Assembly (NCBI GenBank): GCA_024734555.1
Contig: JANPWX010000107.1
Span: forward strand, 890,666 to 954,665
Source of the DNA: Trochalopteron elliotii
Taxonomy: Eukaryota; Chordata; Aves; Passeriformes; Leiothrichidae
DNA: 64,000 nucleotides
Direction: 5' to 3'
The position numbers and the translations under genes were made by a program. Positions 48,446-58,160 of the stretch are shown here, in pieces (position 1 is the first letter of the stretch; every line of letters begins with the position of its first letter). The notes under the pieces are model-generated. The model saw only the letters and a program-made list of their open reading frames with translations. It ran no database searches and was not told the DNA's origin.

Positions 48446-51400
48446 AGCGATGCCAAGCAGTGTTGGGGCTCTGTGGTGACACTGGCAACATCTCTCTGGT
48501 TTTGCCAGTGCTGCTCTCCAGTTCTGCTGGAGCATTCCTCTCCAGACCTTTGTTTACTCACTTGTAAAAATGCCTGTTACCAACCTTTCTGCCCATGTCA
48601 TGGGTCCCATTTGCTCTGCTCTTCTTTCCCTGGACTCTGTTCCCAAAACTACTAATTATGCAAAAAACCCAAGGTGTCCTTTTTTAATAGCTTCCTGCTT
48701 ATTGAGAGCTGCAGGGGCAGGCTTGAAAAGGAGGGTTAGAGTGGGTCAGAACTCAAAAGGCAAATAGAATCAGAGAGAGATTTATTTATTATTAAAAGAA
48801 ACCCACAGTCTTGTCTTGATAGTAAGGGCTGCTGTGATGCTGCATGGGGTAGAGTTCTTTTTCAGAGTGGTGGTTTAGGGCTGGGGTACTCTTGGAGGGT
48901 TTCATGAAGGCTCAGTGAGGGGATTTAATGAAGATTCGGGGATTAAGATGCCTCTGCAATATCATTTCTGCCAAATATGTAAAAGGACTTACTGTGTATT
49001 CACTTTATAAGTAAACTTAACTCTTTCTAAAGCACTGAAACACGAGGGAAACCCCCAACTCCAAAACAGAAACACATGCAAGCAGTGCATTTCCCCTTTT
49101 TGCAAAAGGCCTTTTCTTTCCCTTCTCTTGTCATGACAAAAAGGCTTAATTTTTTTTTTTTTTAGCCAATATAAGGGGAGAGGGAAGAGGGGAGGGAGGG
49201 GGGAGAGTCATTAAAATGCAGTTCTCTCAATTACATCCCGTTATTTGTCATCTTTATTGCTTTTCTATAGTTTTTCATTGCACCTTTAATGGCAAGCCTG
49301 GTCAGGAAAGGTGAGCTGGAATGTGAGAGCACACTTGGCTGTGCCAGTGCCTACGAGCTGTGCTCCAATCCCCAGTCCCTGCAGATTTTAATGTCCCCGC
49401 AGACTGCTGGCAGCCTGCTTCCAGCTGTGGCAGGCATGATGCAGTGAATTGCTTTTCAATGTTCTTTACTCAAATAGGCAGTAATTACAAGCTTAAAGAG
49501 GTTTAGTGGTCCAGTAAACTACATAATCACCCCTGAATTAGCCTGGGCTCATCAGTTGCAGTCCAGCAACCTCAAGACTGCTGTTTGTATGCAGGCTTTA
49601 TCACGTAGCAACCTGAGCAGCAGGTGTGGAACAGCAAGAATCCCCCATAAACACAACTGTCTACTGGGGACAATGATCTCTAATGAGATGAGGCTACAGC
49701 ATCACTGTAATTTAAGTGGGAAAATTAACACCAGAGAATGTGCATTACTTCCAAGAGTCTCTGCTTCTTCAGAGAGCAGTGGTGTTTTCCTGGCTTTTTT
49801 TCTTTTTTTTCCTCCTTCTTTTTTTTTTTTTTTTTAAGATCTTTAAATGCATCTTTCTCTTTTTTTTTTTTTTTTTTTTCTTCCATGAAGAACACATTGT
49901 GGTTTTGCTTATAAGTGAGTGGTCTTTATTCTTTTACAAGGATATGTTGTGAATATTTAATGGTGGACAGGGCATCTGTTCAAGGACTTTCCATGCCAAC
50001 AAAGCAGCATTGCAAAATAGCAGCTTTATCTTTTCATTTCCTTCCTCGGTGGTAGCTTTCTTTCTTTTTTTTTGTTTTGTTTTCAAATAGAAAATGTAAA
50101 ATAGAATGTAACCCCTCTCATCTTGGTGTTGAACCATTGGCACCTCTGTGTGTTGCTTACCTTGAACTCTCTTTGTATGATGGCTTGGCCCCTCCATGAA
50201 AAAAGGAGTTCAAGCTCCTGGCAGGAGGCTTCCCAGTTTGCTTGGTGGCTGCTCCTTAAGGGTGCTCCCACCTTGGGAAACCTGCTTAAAGCTCCTGCTC
50301 CATCCAAAATCCTGAGGTTCATATTCAGGATCTGGCTGAATACAGCAATGTGATCAACCTGCTCACACAGGTGTGTAGAGTAGGGGATGGAGGCATAGGG
50401 GGGAGTGTTTTTATCCCTCTCTTACAGAGGGAGCTCCTGATGCACCAGGGACAGCCTGGGAAAAAGAGGGAAAAGCACAAATAAAAGCTCTCAGCTTAAC
50501 TCCACGGGATTACAGCTGCTGGCACTGGCTTTTCCCAGAGATTGTAGAGTTATTTCCGAGCCCACCTGTTTAGAAAGTCATTTGAGGTAGATAAGGACAG
50601 TGACTTATTGCTGAGAAAAGGCTTCTGGTGAGGAGATATTTACCTGGGCTAATCTGTCTTAGGCTGGCTCTAAAAACAACAGCAGTGCTTTCACAGTTAT
50701 CAGGTAGTCAGGATTTCTTTTGGCGTGCCGGTGATATTTTTTTTCTTCCTTCCCAAAAGCTGCTCACCTAGGGAAGGCTGGGGTTTGCCTTCCTGCCTTT
50801 TCACAGCTGCCTGATAAAGATGTTGGCTTAACTGAAAAGCTGGGTTTCAAGGCTGTGAATTTTAGCTCTAAGGTGGTTGCAGTCAGATGATGCATTTCTT
50901 CAGTGCCTTTGGTGTCACTTGGCTGTAGTGTCTCACAGTTTTTGGCTGTGTGCTGCGTTGAGGAGAATTTTGCTAATCTTTTGGGTGCAATTTTTCCTTT
51001 AATTTCCCTGTCCTTGGTCAGTTTCAGGCTGTGAGAGAAAAACAATAACAACAATAATAAAGAAAAACAGCAGAAGATGCAAAAGCGCATCGCCCAGGTC
51101 ACATTAGCACCAAGTAATCTTGATCCTGCAGTAAAAAAATCCCTTCTTAAGTGTATTAAGCAAAATTAATGTGTATGTGCAAGCTGTGTGTGTGTGTGTT
51201 TCTGTGTGCACATGCATGCAGGCACCAGAGGAATGTTTAACATGGGAAAAGCTCCACTCAATTACCCGGGTATGGTGTGGGAGTGTCTGCACAGACTCAG
51301 CTTGAACTGAAAACCAGTAGGAGCCAGAGTAAACTCCAAACACTGAGGTCTATCAGAGTGTCTCCAAAAGGAAATAGCAGGAGCACCATGGCTTGGACTA

Positions 51401-52380
51401 GCTAAAGCTCAACTGGAAAAGGCAGTGGGTAATAATATATGGTATGGAAGGAATAATATTGTAGCAGCCAGGAGATGGATTAGATGAGTTAAAAGGTTTT
51501 TCCATTTTCTGACTTCTGTAATATCCTGTGCAAGGGATGATCTGAACTTTTTTTCCTTAATGAGTGCTCACATTATGAGTAATTTGATGGGGCCACCAGA
51601 GAAGTATTGGCAGCGCATCCCAAGCCATACCATGTCTCTCCATCAGCCTTGGAAAGGATATTTATGTTAGTGAGTGCCAAAACTTGTTCACAGACAACTC
51701 TTGCAAGAAAATTATTTACAAAAGGGCAAATGGGAAAAAAGGAGAAGAAGGAGAAGCGTTTTTTTTTCTCCCTGCATAACTTCTTCATTAAAAAGGGTCG
51801 CTGTTGCCAGTACCTCTTTTCCCTCCTTCTAAACCCCCACAAAGGAAATGTCTCCTCCCCACCTCTGCCTGCAAAACCACCCCAACCCCTGTTCAATCAG
51901 CTTGGCTGTGAACACACATTCAGATTTTAAAATTTCTGGGGTATTGCCCCTGTCTTTTACACCCTACATTTGCCTTAGGAGAGTCAGATCCTGCCTCCTT
52001 TCCTCACCTTTTATTTTTTGGCAGGGTTGCCAAAGCAGCCTGCAAACCCTTTTGTTAAGGGCAAGGACAGGCAGTGTCTCAGAGCCCATCTCATAGGGAT
52101 GAGATGATGCAAAAGCCCAGAGCATCAGCTTACTGGCCTCACCACAGGGATACAGGGAAGTCAAAGTGATGCAGCATCTAGCCACACTGCATATTTTGAT
52201 GCATTTTTGACTTTAGGAAGACCAAGCTCATCTGTTGATTTTGTGTTCATAGCCTGCAGTTCAATAACTCCGGCAGCACTGGGATTTATTAACAGCAATG
52301 TTGCAAAAAAGGCCTTACTGGGGGGATGTTAAACTGTTACAATAAGTTGAGGAAATATTTTCTTTTGAAAGAGGAAAAAA
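48446..52380. other. Intron without recognised gene
   Basis: Contains T runs at about 49150-49163, 49819-49835 and 49861-49879, a G-rich tract at 49173-49207 and a GT repeat near 51185-51200. Opposed open frames of about 107 codons at 51573-51930 have no recognisable domain. No gene is supported. Confidence 0.5.
49173..49207 (+). other. Homopurine tract with five G runs, G-quadruplex-capable
   Basis: Thirty-five purines with G4-AGA-G3-AAGA-G4-A-G3-A-G6. This fits the canonical quadruplex pattern on the sense strand with loops of 1-4 bases. Confidence 0.65.
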
Positions 52381-52700
52381 GCTGCCTTTGTGTGCACCAT
52401 GACCGTGTCATATGGACGATGTTTTCTTGCTGTGATGAAAAAAAGCAACGAGGAGCTTGAAATGCCGAAGCCAGCTCACACTTCAATAGCATTATCAGGC
52501 TGACTCACTACTCTCAGCCAAGGAAAAGACTGTGCAAACTTTGCACAGGCTTTTTTTTTTTTTCCCCCTCCCAGCCGCAGAGATGCATTTCTAATAAAAC
52601 AACTTCCTTCTCAGTGTTTTAGTATTTCCTCCAATGTGCGAGCCAATCCCGTGGGATAAACAGGATCGAGTTTGCAGCTTCCGAGTTGAATTTTTTTTTC
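52381..52700. promoter_or_regulatory. Candidate conserved non-coding element
   Basis: Non-repetitive apart from a short T run at about 52552-52563. It includes GACCGTGTCATATGGACGATG, AGCAACGAGGAGC, GTGCAAACTTTGCACAGG (GTGCAAA and TTTGCAC form an inverted repeat), CCAATGTGCGAGCCAATCCC and GATCGAG. This is typical of an intronic enhancer, but untested. Confidence 0.3.
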
Positions 52701-55180
52701 CTTCTCCCCCCCGCCCTCTCCCTACCAGGTCACCTCCACTTGGAAACTTTTTACTGCCTTGCCTGAATATAAAGCAGGTCACAGGGATGGTCTATAAACC
52801 TATTCAGGCAGCCTGCAAAATAGGCAAGGGGGCTCCACGCGTTCTCTTTATCGCTCCCTCTCAACGTGATGAAGAAAGGAGGTTGCAATCTTATGACTTT
52901 ATGGATAGTGATCCAACCATTTTTTAGCTACTTTCTGGGTGCAGAAAACCCCCTGTTTTTCTTTAGGAGCCCAGAATGTGTGAGGATCTAGGGCTCGACT
53001 GCTATAAATTCAAGCTCTGTTCTTAGACTACACCATGCACTGCTTTTGTAATGCAAATGGAAGGCACAAAGTGTCCCTTTGATAATGTGCAGTCAGGAGA
53101 CAAAAAAAGCATTCACTGCAACAGTAAAACTAATTCATAAAGCTGAGAGACAATAGGGAAGCATTATGGATATTAAAAAAAAAATAGTAATTTCTCGTAG
53201 ATCAACTTGATCATTAATGTAAACAGTTCAAATACAAACCACAAGGAAGCTGGGGAAGGGGAGGGATCCAAATGGCTATGCTGCCACTTTAGCTAACCCT
53301 GGACAAGTTTGGGTAAATCAAGAATTTAGAGTTCAGCATGAAGTCAATGCACAGTTTGTCACTGGAGGGCTGAACCTTGGGCTTTATTCTGGATACTGAG
53401 CTAGGCTGGGTTTCTCTTCAGAAACAAGAAAATCACAGCGTTGGGATTATTTTTTTCCCTTTTTTATTTTGATGTTAGAAAGCAGTTAATAAACACTCCC
53501 GGGGCATAAATTTTAAGGGGCTGATTCCTCTTCATCACCTACCAGAGTTTACCTCAAGGTCATCTCACCTTGGTGCACTACACTGAGCCCTGGAGGAGGC
53601 AGAGGGCTGGAAGGAAAGGGGATAAAAGGGCTTCTGAAATTGTTCTCTCCAGCCAAGCCACGATAAGGGCAACGCTGGGTGGTTGCCACAACCTCCTCCA
53701 AACACAGCCTGCAGCTTTTCCCTTGGGCAGTGCCTCTGCCTGGGTGCTGTGGCAGAGCTGCTTGGTGTTGAGCTGCTTTGGTGCCATGAGGAATTCATAA
53801 TCCAGGGGAGGGTGAGAAGGGCAGGACGATTTTCCCATTTTTCTGGCACTGTTAGGATGCTGTGCTGTCGCAGAGGAGGAGGGGAGGGACTGCTGTTGAT
53901 GCCTGCTTACAGATAAGATAAAGTCTGTCCTGGCATCCAGCATTTGCTGCCTGGGGGGGGGGGAAATTTGAGGAAAGGAGTACATTTGGACAAGGTGTGG
54001 CATTAAGAGACAGCCTTGGATGCTTTCCATCTGTACCTAATGGGGATTTTACCCACCATCTGTAGTCAAAGGTGATTTGAAAATAAAAAAAAAACTTATT
54101 GTTTTGCTAAAAAATGCTCTCAAGCTGCATTAAAAAATGGGCTTTTATTAAGACTACTGCTCGCTAAATACCATTCATAAAACAGTGACGAGAAAATATG
54201 ATGGAAAGTTAAATTTTTCTCTCTGTCACTTTGATTTCTTTGTTACTGCTAAAATGACTCGTGTTTTGCATAGTTATTTTTACCTTTTCAAATGTTCCTT
54301 AACTGTTCATATTACCCTGGGCAAATCCCCCAGGGATAATTTTCATTTGCATGCAGACTTTGATGGTGTTATTAAGCAATCACTTTCTGTACTAAGTCAT
54401 TATTAAAAGTAATACCACAGAGCCTCAAAAACACATTAATGGTGCCAAACAATCCACATTTCAGTGCTAGATTTATGGAAAGGGAAAAACACAAGGTCTC
54501 ATATCATTTGGTGGATGCTGCTCTGTAGCTCTGTGGCAGCAGCAGGCTTGATCAGAAAATATCAGAGTCAAACTCAGAGCCCTTATCTGTTGTCAGCTTT
54601 ATTTCTTTAAATAAGAAATGTCCATTTTTTTTTTTTTTTTTTTTTTTTAACTTGCCTGCTTCCTACTTGGTTTTCCCCTTGGATTTTACCCTTTTCCTCT
54701 GGCCTTGGCAAGGAAGCCTGTCTGGTATACACGAGCTGGGCTGGTTCTGGGAAGGAGGGTCAGCCTTCCCATCTGTAATCACTGTTTTATGGCTTTCCAC
54801 TCGAGGTGTTAATGCAGATCAAATGGGAAACAGTCCAGCATGAGTGTTACAGCTCCTCATGCTGCCCTGCACACCGTCTCCCAATCGTTAATTCTGATTA
54901 TAAGACCTAAAGGTAATTCTGTTTGCTCTCCTAATGCATTGCTGCTCTCCCGGTGGTCCAGAGTCTCTTCCCTCCAATTCCCCATCTTGATCAATTGTTT
55001 GCAAATAATTAAGCTTTTAAGAGATAATGGTAGGAGCTAATGTACACAGCAAAGTAAAGGTCTCAAGTCACTGTTTATTGAACAGTTTGCCTTGATATCC
55101 CAAAGTGAGCCAGAGTGATAGGTGGACTTGTCAGCTGGAGTCACTGCAGTGTTTTCTAGTCATTCTTCCCTATATATTTA
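52701..55180. other. Intron without recognised gene
   Basis: Contains an 11-base G run at 53953-53963, a 24-base T run at 54625-54648, and possibly conserved pieces at about 53990-54420 and 54880-55000 (CCAATCGTTAATTCTGATTA). A 150-codon minus-strand open frame at 53578-54030 lacks a recognisable domain and is taken as chance. Confidence 0.5.
54625..54648. repeat. 24-base poly-T tract
   Basis: Twenty-four consecutive T. Confidence 0.95.
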
Positions 55181-55193
55181 TATATATAATAAA

Positions 55194-55300
55194 ATTATAG
55201 AATGTCTGGAGCTGGAAGGGTCCCATAAGGATCAAATCCAGCTTTCTCCTCCTCACAAGACTACCTTAAACTTAACCATTTGTCTGAGACATGTTTTATA
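55194..55300 (-). mobile_element. Degraded CR1-like LINE 3' end
   Basis: The + strand reads TATAGAATGTCTGGAGCTGG, then AAGGGTCCCATAAGGATCAA and further weakly similar sequence to TTGTCTGAGACA. This is the antisense of a CR1 3' end of the subfamily that reads, in general form, GAGCTGGAAGGGACCCATAAGGATCA. The element points to the minus strand and is non-coding. Confidence 0.72.
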
Positions 55301-55331
55301 CGTATTCATACAAATATAATCTGTACACTCA

Positions 55332-55422
55332 AATATATATAGATATTTAGATATATAGATATTTAGATATATAGATATACAGATATATAGATACGCAGAT
55401 ATATAGATATATCCATATCTAT
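55332..55422. repeat. TATAGA/TTTAGA-type microsatellite
   Basis: About 90 bases of ATATAGAT and ATTTAGAT units with variants (ATACAGAT, ACGCAGAT). Confidence 0.92.
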
Positions 55423-55659
55423 GTGCATTTCTCTATATTCCTTCAAACAGCCATTAGGAAGTTTTCAGAAGACACTGGTCATTCTTGCACAGGTGGAGCA
55501 AAGACCAACAGCAGCAGTTTTGATTGAATTTCCTATTTCTTCATAAAATGGCAGTTCTCAGGGTTTCCCCCCTTCCCTCTCTGTTTGCAATGTGATGTCT
55601 GCCTTTGCCTGCAGCACAGGCCTTCCAAGCCCTGTGGGTGGGAATGCAACAAGGCTTGG

Positions 55660-56220
55660 AGTGTTTTTATAGCAACCTAGCCCGTGGCACGCTGGTTCTT
55701 TGTCAAATAATTTCTATTATTTTATTTTATTTTTAGCCCGCCAAGGAACGGCTGGTATGATCCAGGGAAAGCTTATATAATAACGTTGCTTAGTGTTTAA
55801 GATTACTTTAAACCACACAGAATCATAGTTAAAAAGCCTGCCTCGTTGTGACCCTTTAGCTAAGAGGGATTAGCTGTGTGAAATCCCAGTTCTGTCATGT
55901 GATTATGGCAATTACAGATTTATCGTGAAATTAAAAGTTTTATGCTGTACTAGGATATGAAAAAAAATAAAGGAAAATTAATCAGATGACCTTAGACATA
56001 ACCACGATTTGAGGAATTTGTAGTTTGGGACTTTTAAAGCAATTATTTTTACAGTGACAATATTATTCTGATGGCTAATTTTATCCAGTCTTGTCTGTTT
56101 AACAAAAAAATGTCCAGAACAATTGAAAATTGCTTAATGGAGACAGACTTCTCAATTCCAATAGCTAGAGGCTGTCTAGTAATTATTGCTTGCTGCATGA
56201 AATTAGACACAGTTTGTTCA
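55660..56220. promoter_or_regulatory. Candidate conserved non-coding element
   Basis: Includes CCCGTGGCACGCTGG, CCCGCCAAGGAACGGC, ATAACGTTGC, GCCTGCCTCGTTGTGACC, a CTGTCA MEIS-type site (55892-55897) followed by TGTGATTATGG, and AGATTTATCGTG. It is AT-rich but non-repetitive, with isolated CpG. Enhancer function is inference. Confidence 0.32.
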
Positions 56221-58047
56221 ATTACTTAAAATTAGATCACATGTAAGGTGGCAAAGCAAAATAAGAAAAAAAAAAAAAAAAAAGGAAGAATTCTGTCCTC
56301 GCTTGATAGCAAAGCAATGAAATGGGAAGTAAGCTGTAAAGATGAAAATGTTACAAATCATCTCTGTAGGATTTGGGGTTTGTAGAAGGGAAGAAAAATG
56401 TTGTGTTCAGATAGATGGACGTAAGTATGGCTGCTGTGGATGAATGTGTGTAGAAGGCAGATGGTAAAATACATGCTACATTTCTGCATGTGCAAAATGC
56501 AAATTGCCCATGAAAAAGGAGTCAGATCCCCTTCCCTCTGTTCTTCACAATTCTGGAGCTGTTTCATGTACACACAGAAAATACAAGGGATGGTTTGCAG
56601 GTGTGCAGGTCATCTGTGAGCTTCCTGTCAAGAGAACAGTACTTTTAAAAGAATTGAAAATTCCTCAACATTTTTTGGGTGAAAAAAAGATTAAAAAAAA
56701 GTCTCTTATGGAGCTGATGGCCATGGTGGTGGGCTTTGAAATGGATGTGTTGAGTTAAGAGGAGTTGCTGGAGTTACAGCAAAAATAATCCCTGTTTGGT
56801 AATGTGAGGTGATACTTGCATGTTAACACAGCCAGGAGAAGTCAGACTATGCTGTTTACAAGAATATGTAAAATCTGCTAAATAGCTATAATACCAATAA
56901 GATTGTGGAATTTTATGAGGTTTTAAATTCTTATGCTTTACAAGGTTGCAGTTTATGTCTCATGTAATATTACCCTGAAGAATACATCCAGAGAAGAAGG
57001 GAATATTTGGGAGGGAGAAAAAAAGGATGAATGTGTAACAGTAAATAGTTTGTGACAATCAAATTCTAAATGGTGGTGGGATAGAACTAATGATTTATAT
57101 CAAGTGATCTTTATTGAAATGCTGTTAAGCACCTTGCAGCAGTCCAGGTCTGAATCAGATATGTACTCAGACTTGGGCATCCAGGTTAGGAGCTGAACCA
57201 ACTCCTCAAAACAGGATTTTTCCTTGAAACTGTTCCATTGGCAGTATTTGGCCATTTCCTTTTGAGGAAGTGACATTTTTTGCATGGATGGGAAGGACAG
57301 AAATGATATTTCTACATTTCAGGCTTGGCTGTGGTTTCTGCTGTTGATTTATTAAGCAATCTGTATTCATGCAGAAGCGAATTTTCTGAGAAAGCAAATC
57401 AAGTTCTCACAAGAAACTTATGATTGAATTATAACATTATCTTCAATTAAAGGAATATTTATTTTCTGTCTCTTAGGATTAGCACAGCACAGCTATGCTA
57501 ATGTCAGGCAAAAATGTGCTGATTGTTGACCTTGCATTGGCCTGTGTTCAACACACAGGCATTTGTTTATGTTCAGGATGCTGATCTTATTTGCAAATTA
57601 TTTTGGGGCACTGGCAAGTTTTGCCTTCACTATCTCAGAAAACATCAGCGTGCTTTAGTTTTACAGAGAAGTGCTTTATCACATTCTTTGTTGTTCTGTT
57701 AAAAACAAAAGAAAAAAGAGGGAAAAAACTAGATTATTTGACTCTAATCGGTCGTTTGAGACCAGTACAAAAAATTTTCAGCTAATGCAACAAATATCCT
57801 TCTCAAGTATCAAGGTACTGTCAGTATCCTAAGCAGTTATTTCTCCACTTCACTAATCTTTATAATTGGCTTGTCTTTTACTGCCATTAATTAAGTGATG
57901 TAGTAGCCCAGTAATAATTATAAAAGAGTGACACACCTCAGCATTTTCACCTTTTAATAATAGATGTCACGCTTCTGTTTTGATTTGGTTTGGGGGTTCT
58001 TTTTTAATTTAAAATGAAAAGGAGGCCCAAAAAAGCACATTGTTTTA
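56221..58047. other. Intron without recognised gene, upstream of the second exon
   Basis: Contains an A run at about 56264-56283 and two TGATTTAT motifs (57091-57098 and 57345-57352) resembling PBX-HOX sites. The remainder is AT-rich intron with no exon recognised. Confidence 0.5.
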
Positions 58048-58077
58048 AATGTTTGTATTTATTTTGGTGTCTTATAG
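58048..58077 (+). other. MEIS1: Splice acceptor of the second MEIS1 exon
   Basis: A T-rich tract (TTTGTATTTATTTTGGTGTC) leads into TTATAG immediately before the CAC codon of the TALE loop. Confidence 0.9.
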
Positions 58078-58154
58078 CACCCTTACCCTTCAGAAGAGCA
58101 GAAAAAGCAGTTGGCACAAGACACAGGGCTCACTATACTTCAAGTGAACAATTG
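58078..58154 (+). CDS. MEIS1: MEIS1 coding exon: TALE loop, helix 2 and start of recognition helix (exon 9 by human numbering)
   Basis: A 77-base internal exon. In phase with the exon ending at 29378 it encodes HPYPSEEQKKQLAQDTGLT and then ILQVNN, followed by the first two bases (TG) of a split tryptophan codon. PYP at residues 2-4 is the three-residue loop extension that defines TALE homeodomains; residues 5-14 are helix 2, and residues from about 19 begin helix 3. The split Trp is the invariant W of the WFxN recognition motif, so the residues that read DNA (FINARRR) must be in the next exon, which is not in the window. The acceptor is a T-rich tract ending in TTATAG and the donor is GTAAGT. 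A 165-codon open frame starting at 58014 also crosses this exon but in another frame and is not the gene. The residues here are identical in MEIS1 and MEIS2; assignment to MEIS1 follows from the upstream exon. Confidence 0.96.
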
Positions 58155-58160
58155 GTAAGT
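58152..58160 (+). other. MEIS1: Splice donor after the second MEIS1 exon
   Basis: TTG followed by GTAAGT. Without splicing, the split Trp codon is completed by the intron G and the very next codon is TAA (58156-58158). Confidence 0.92.

Noticed and set aside
53578..54030. A 150-codon minus-strand open frame.
   Set aside because: No domain, signal or family resemblance. It overlaps other chance frames in G/C-richer intron.
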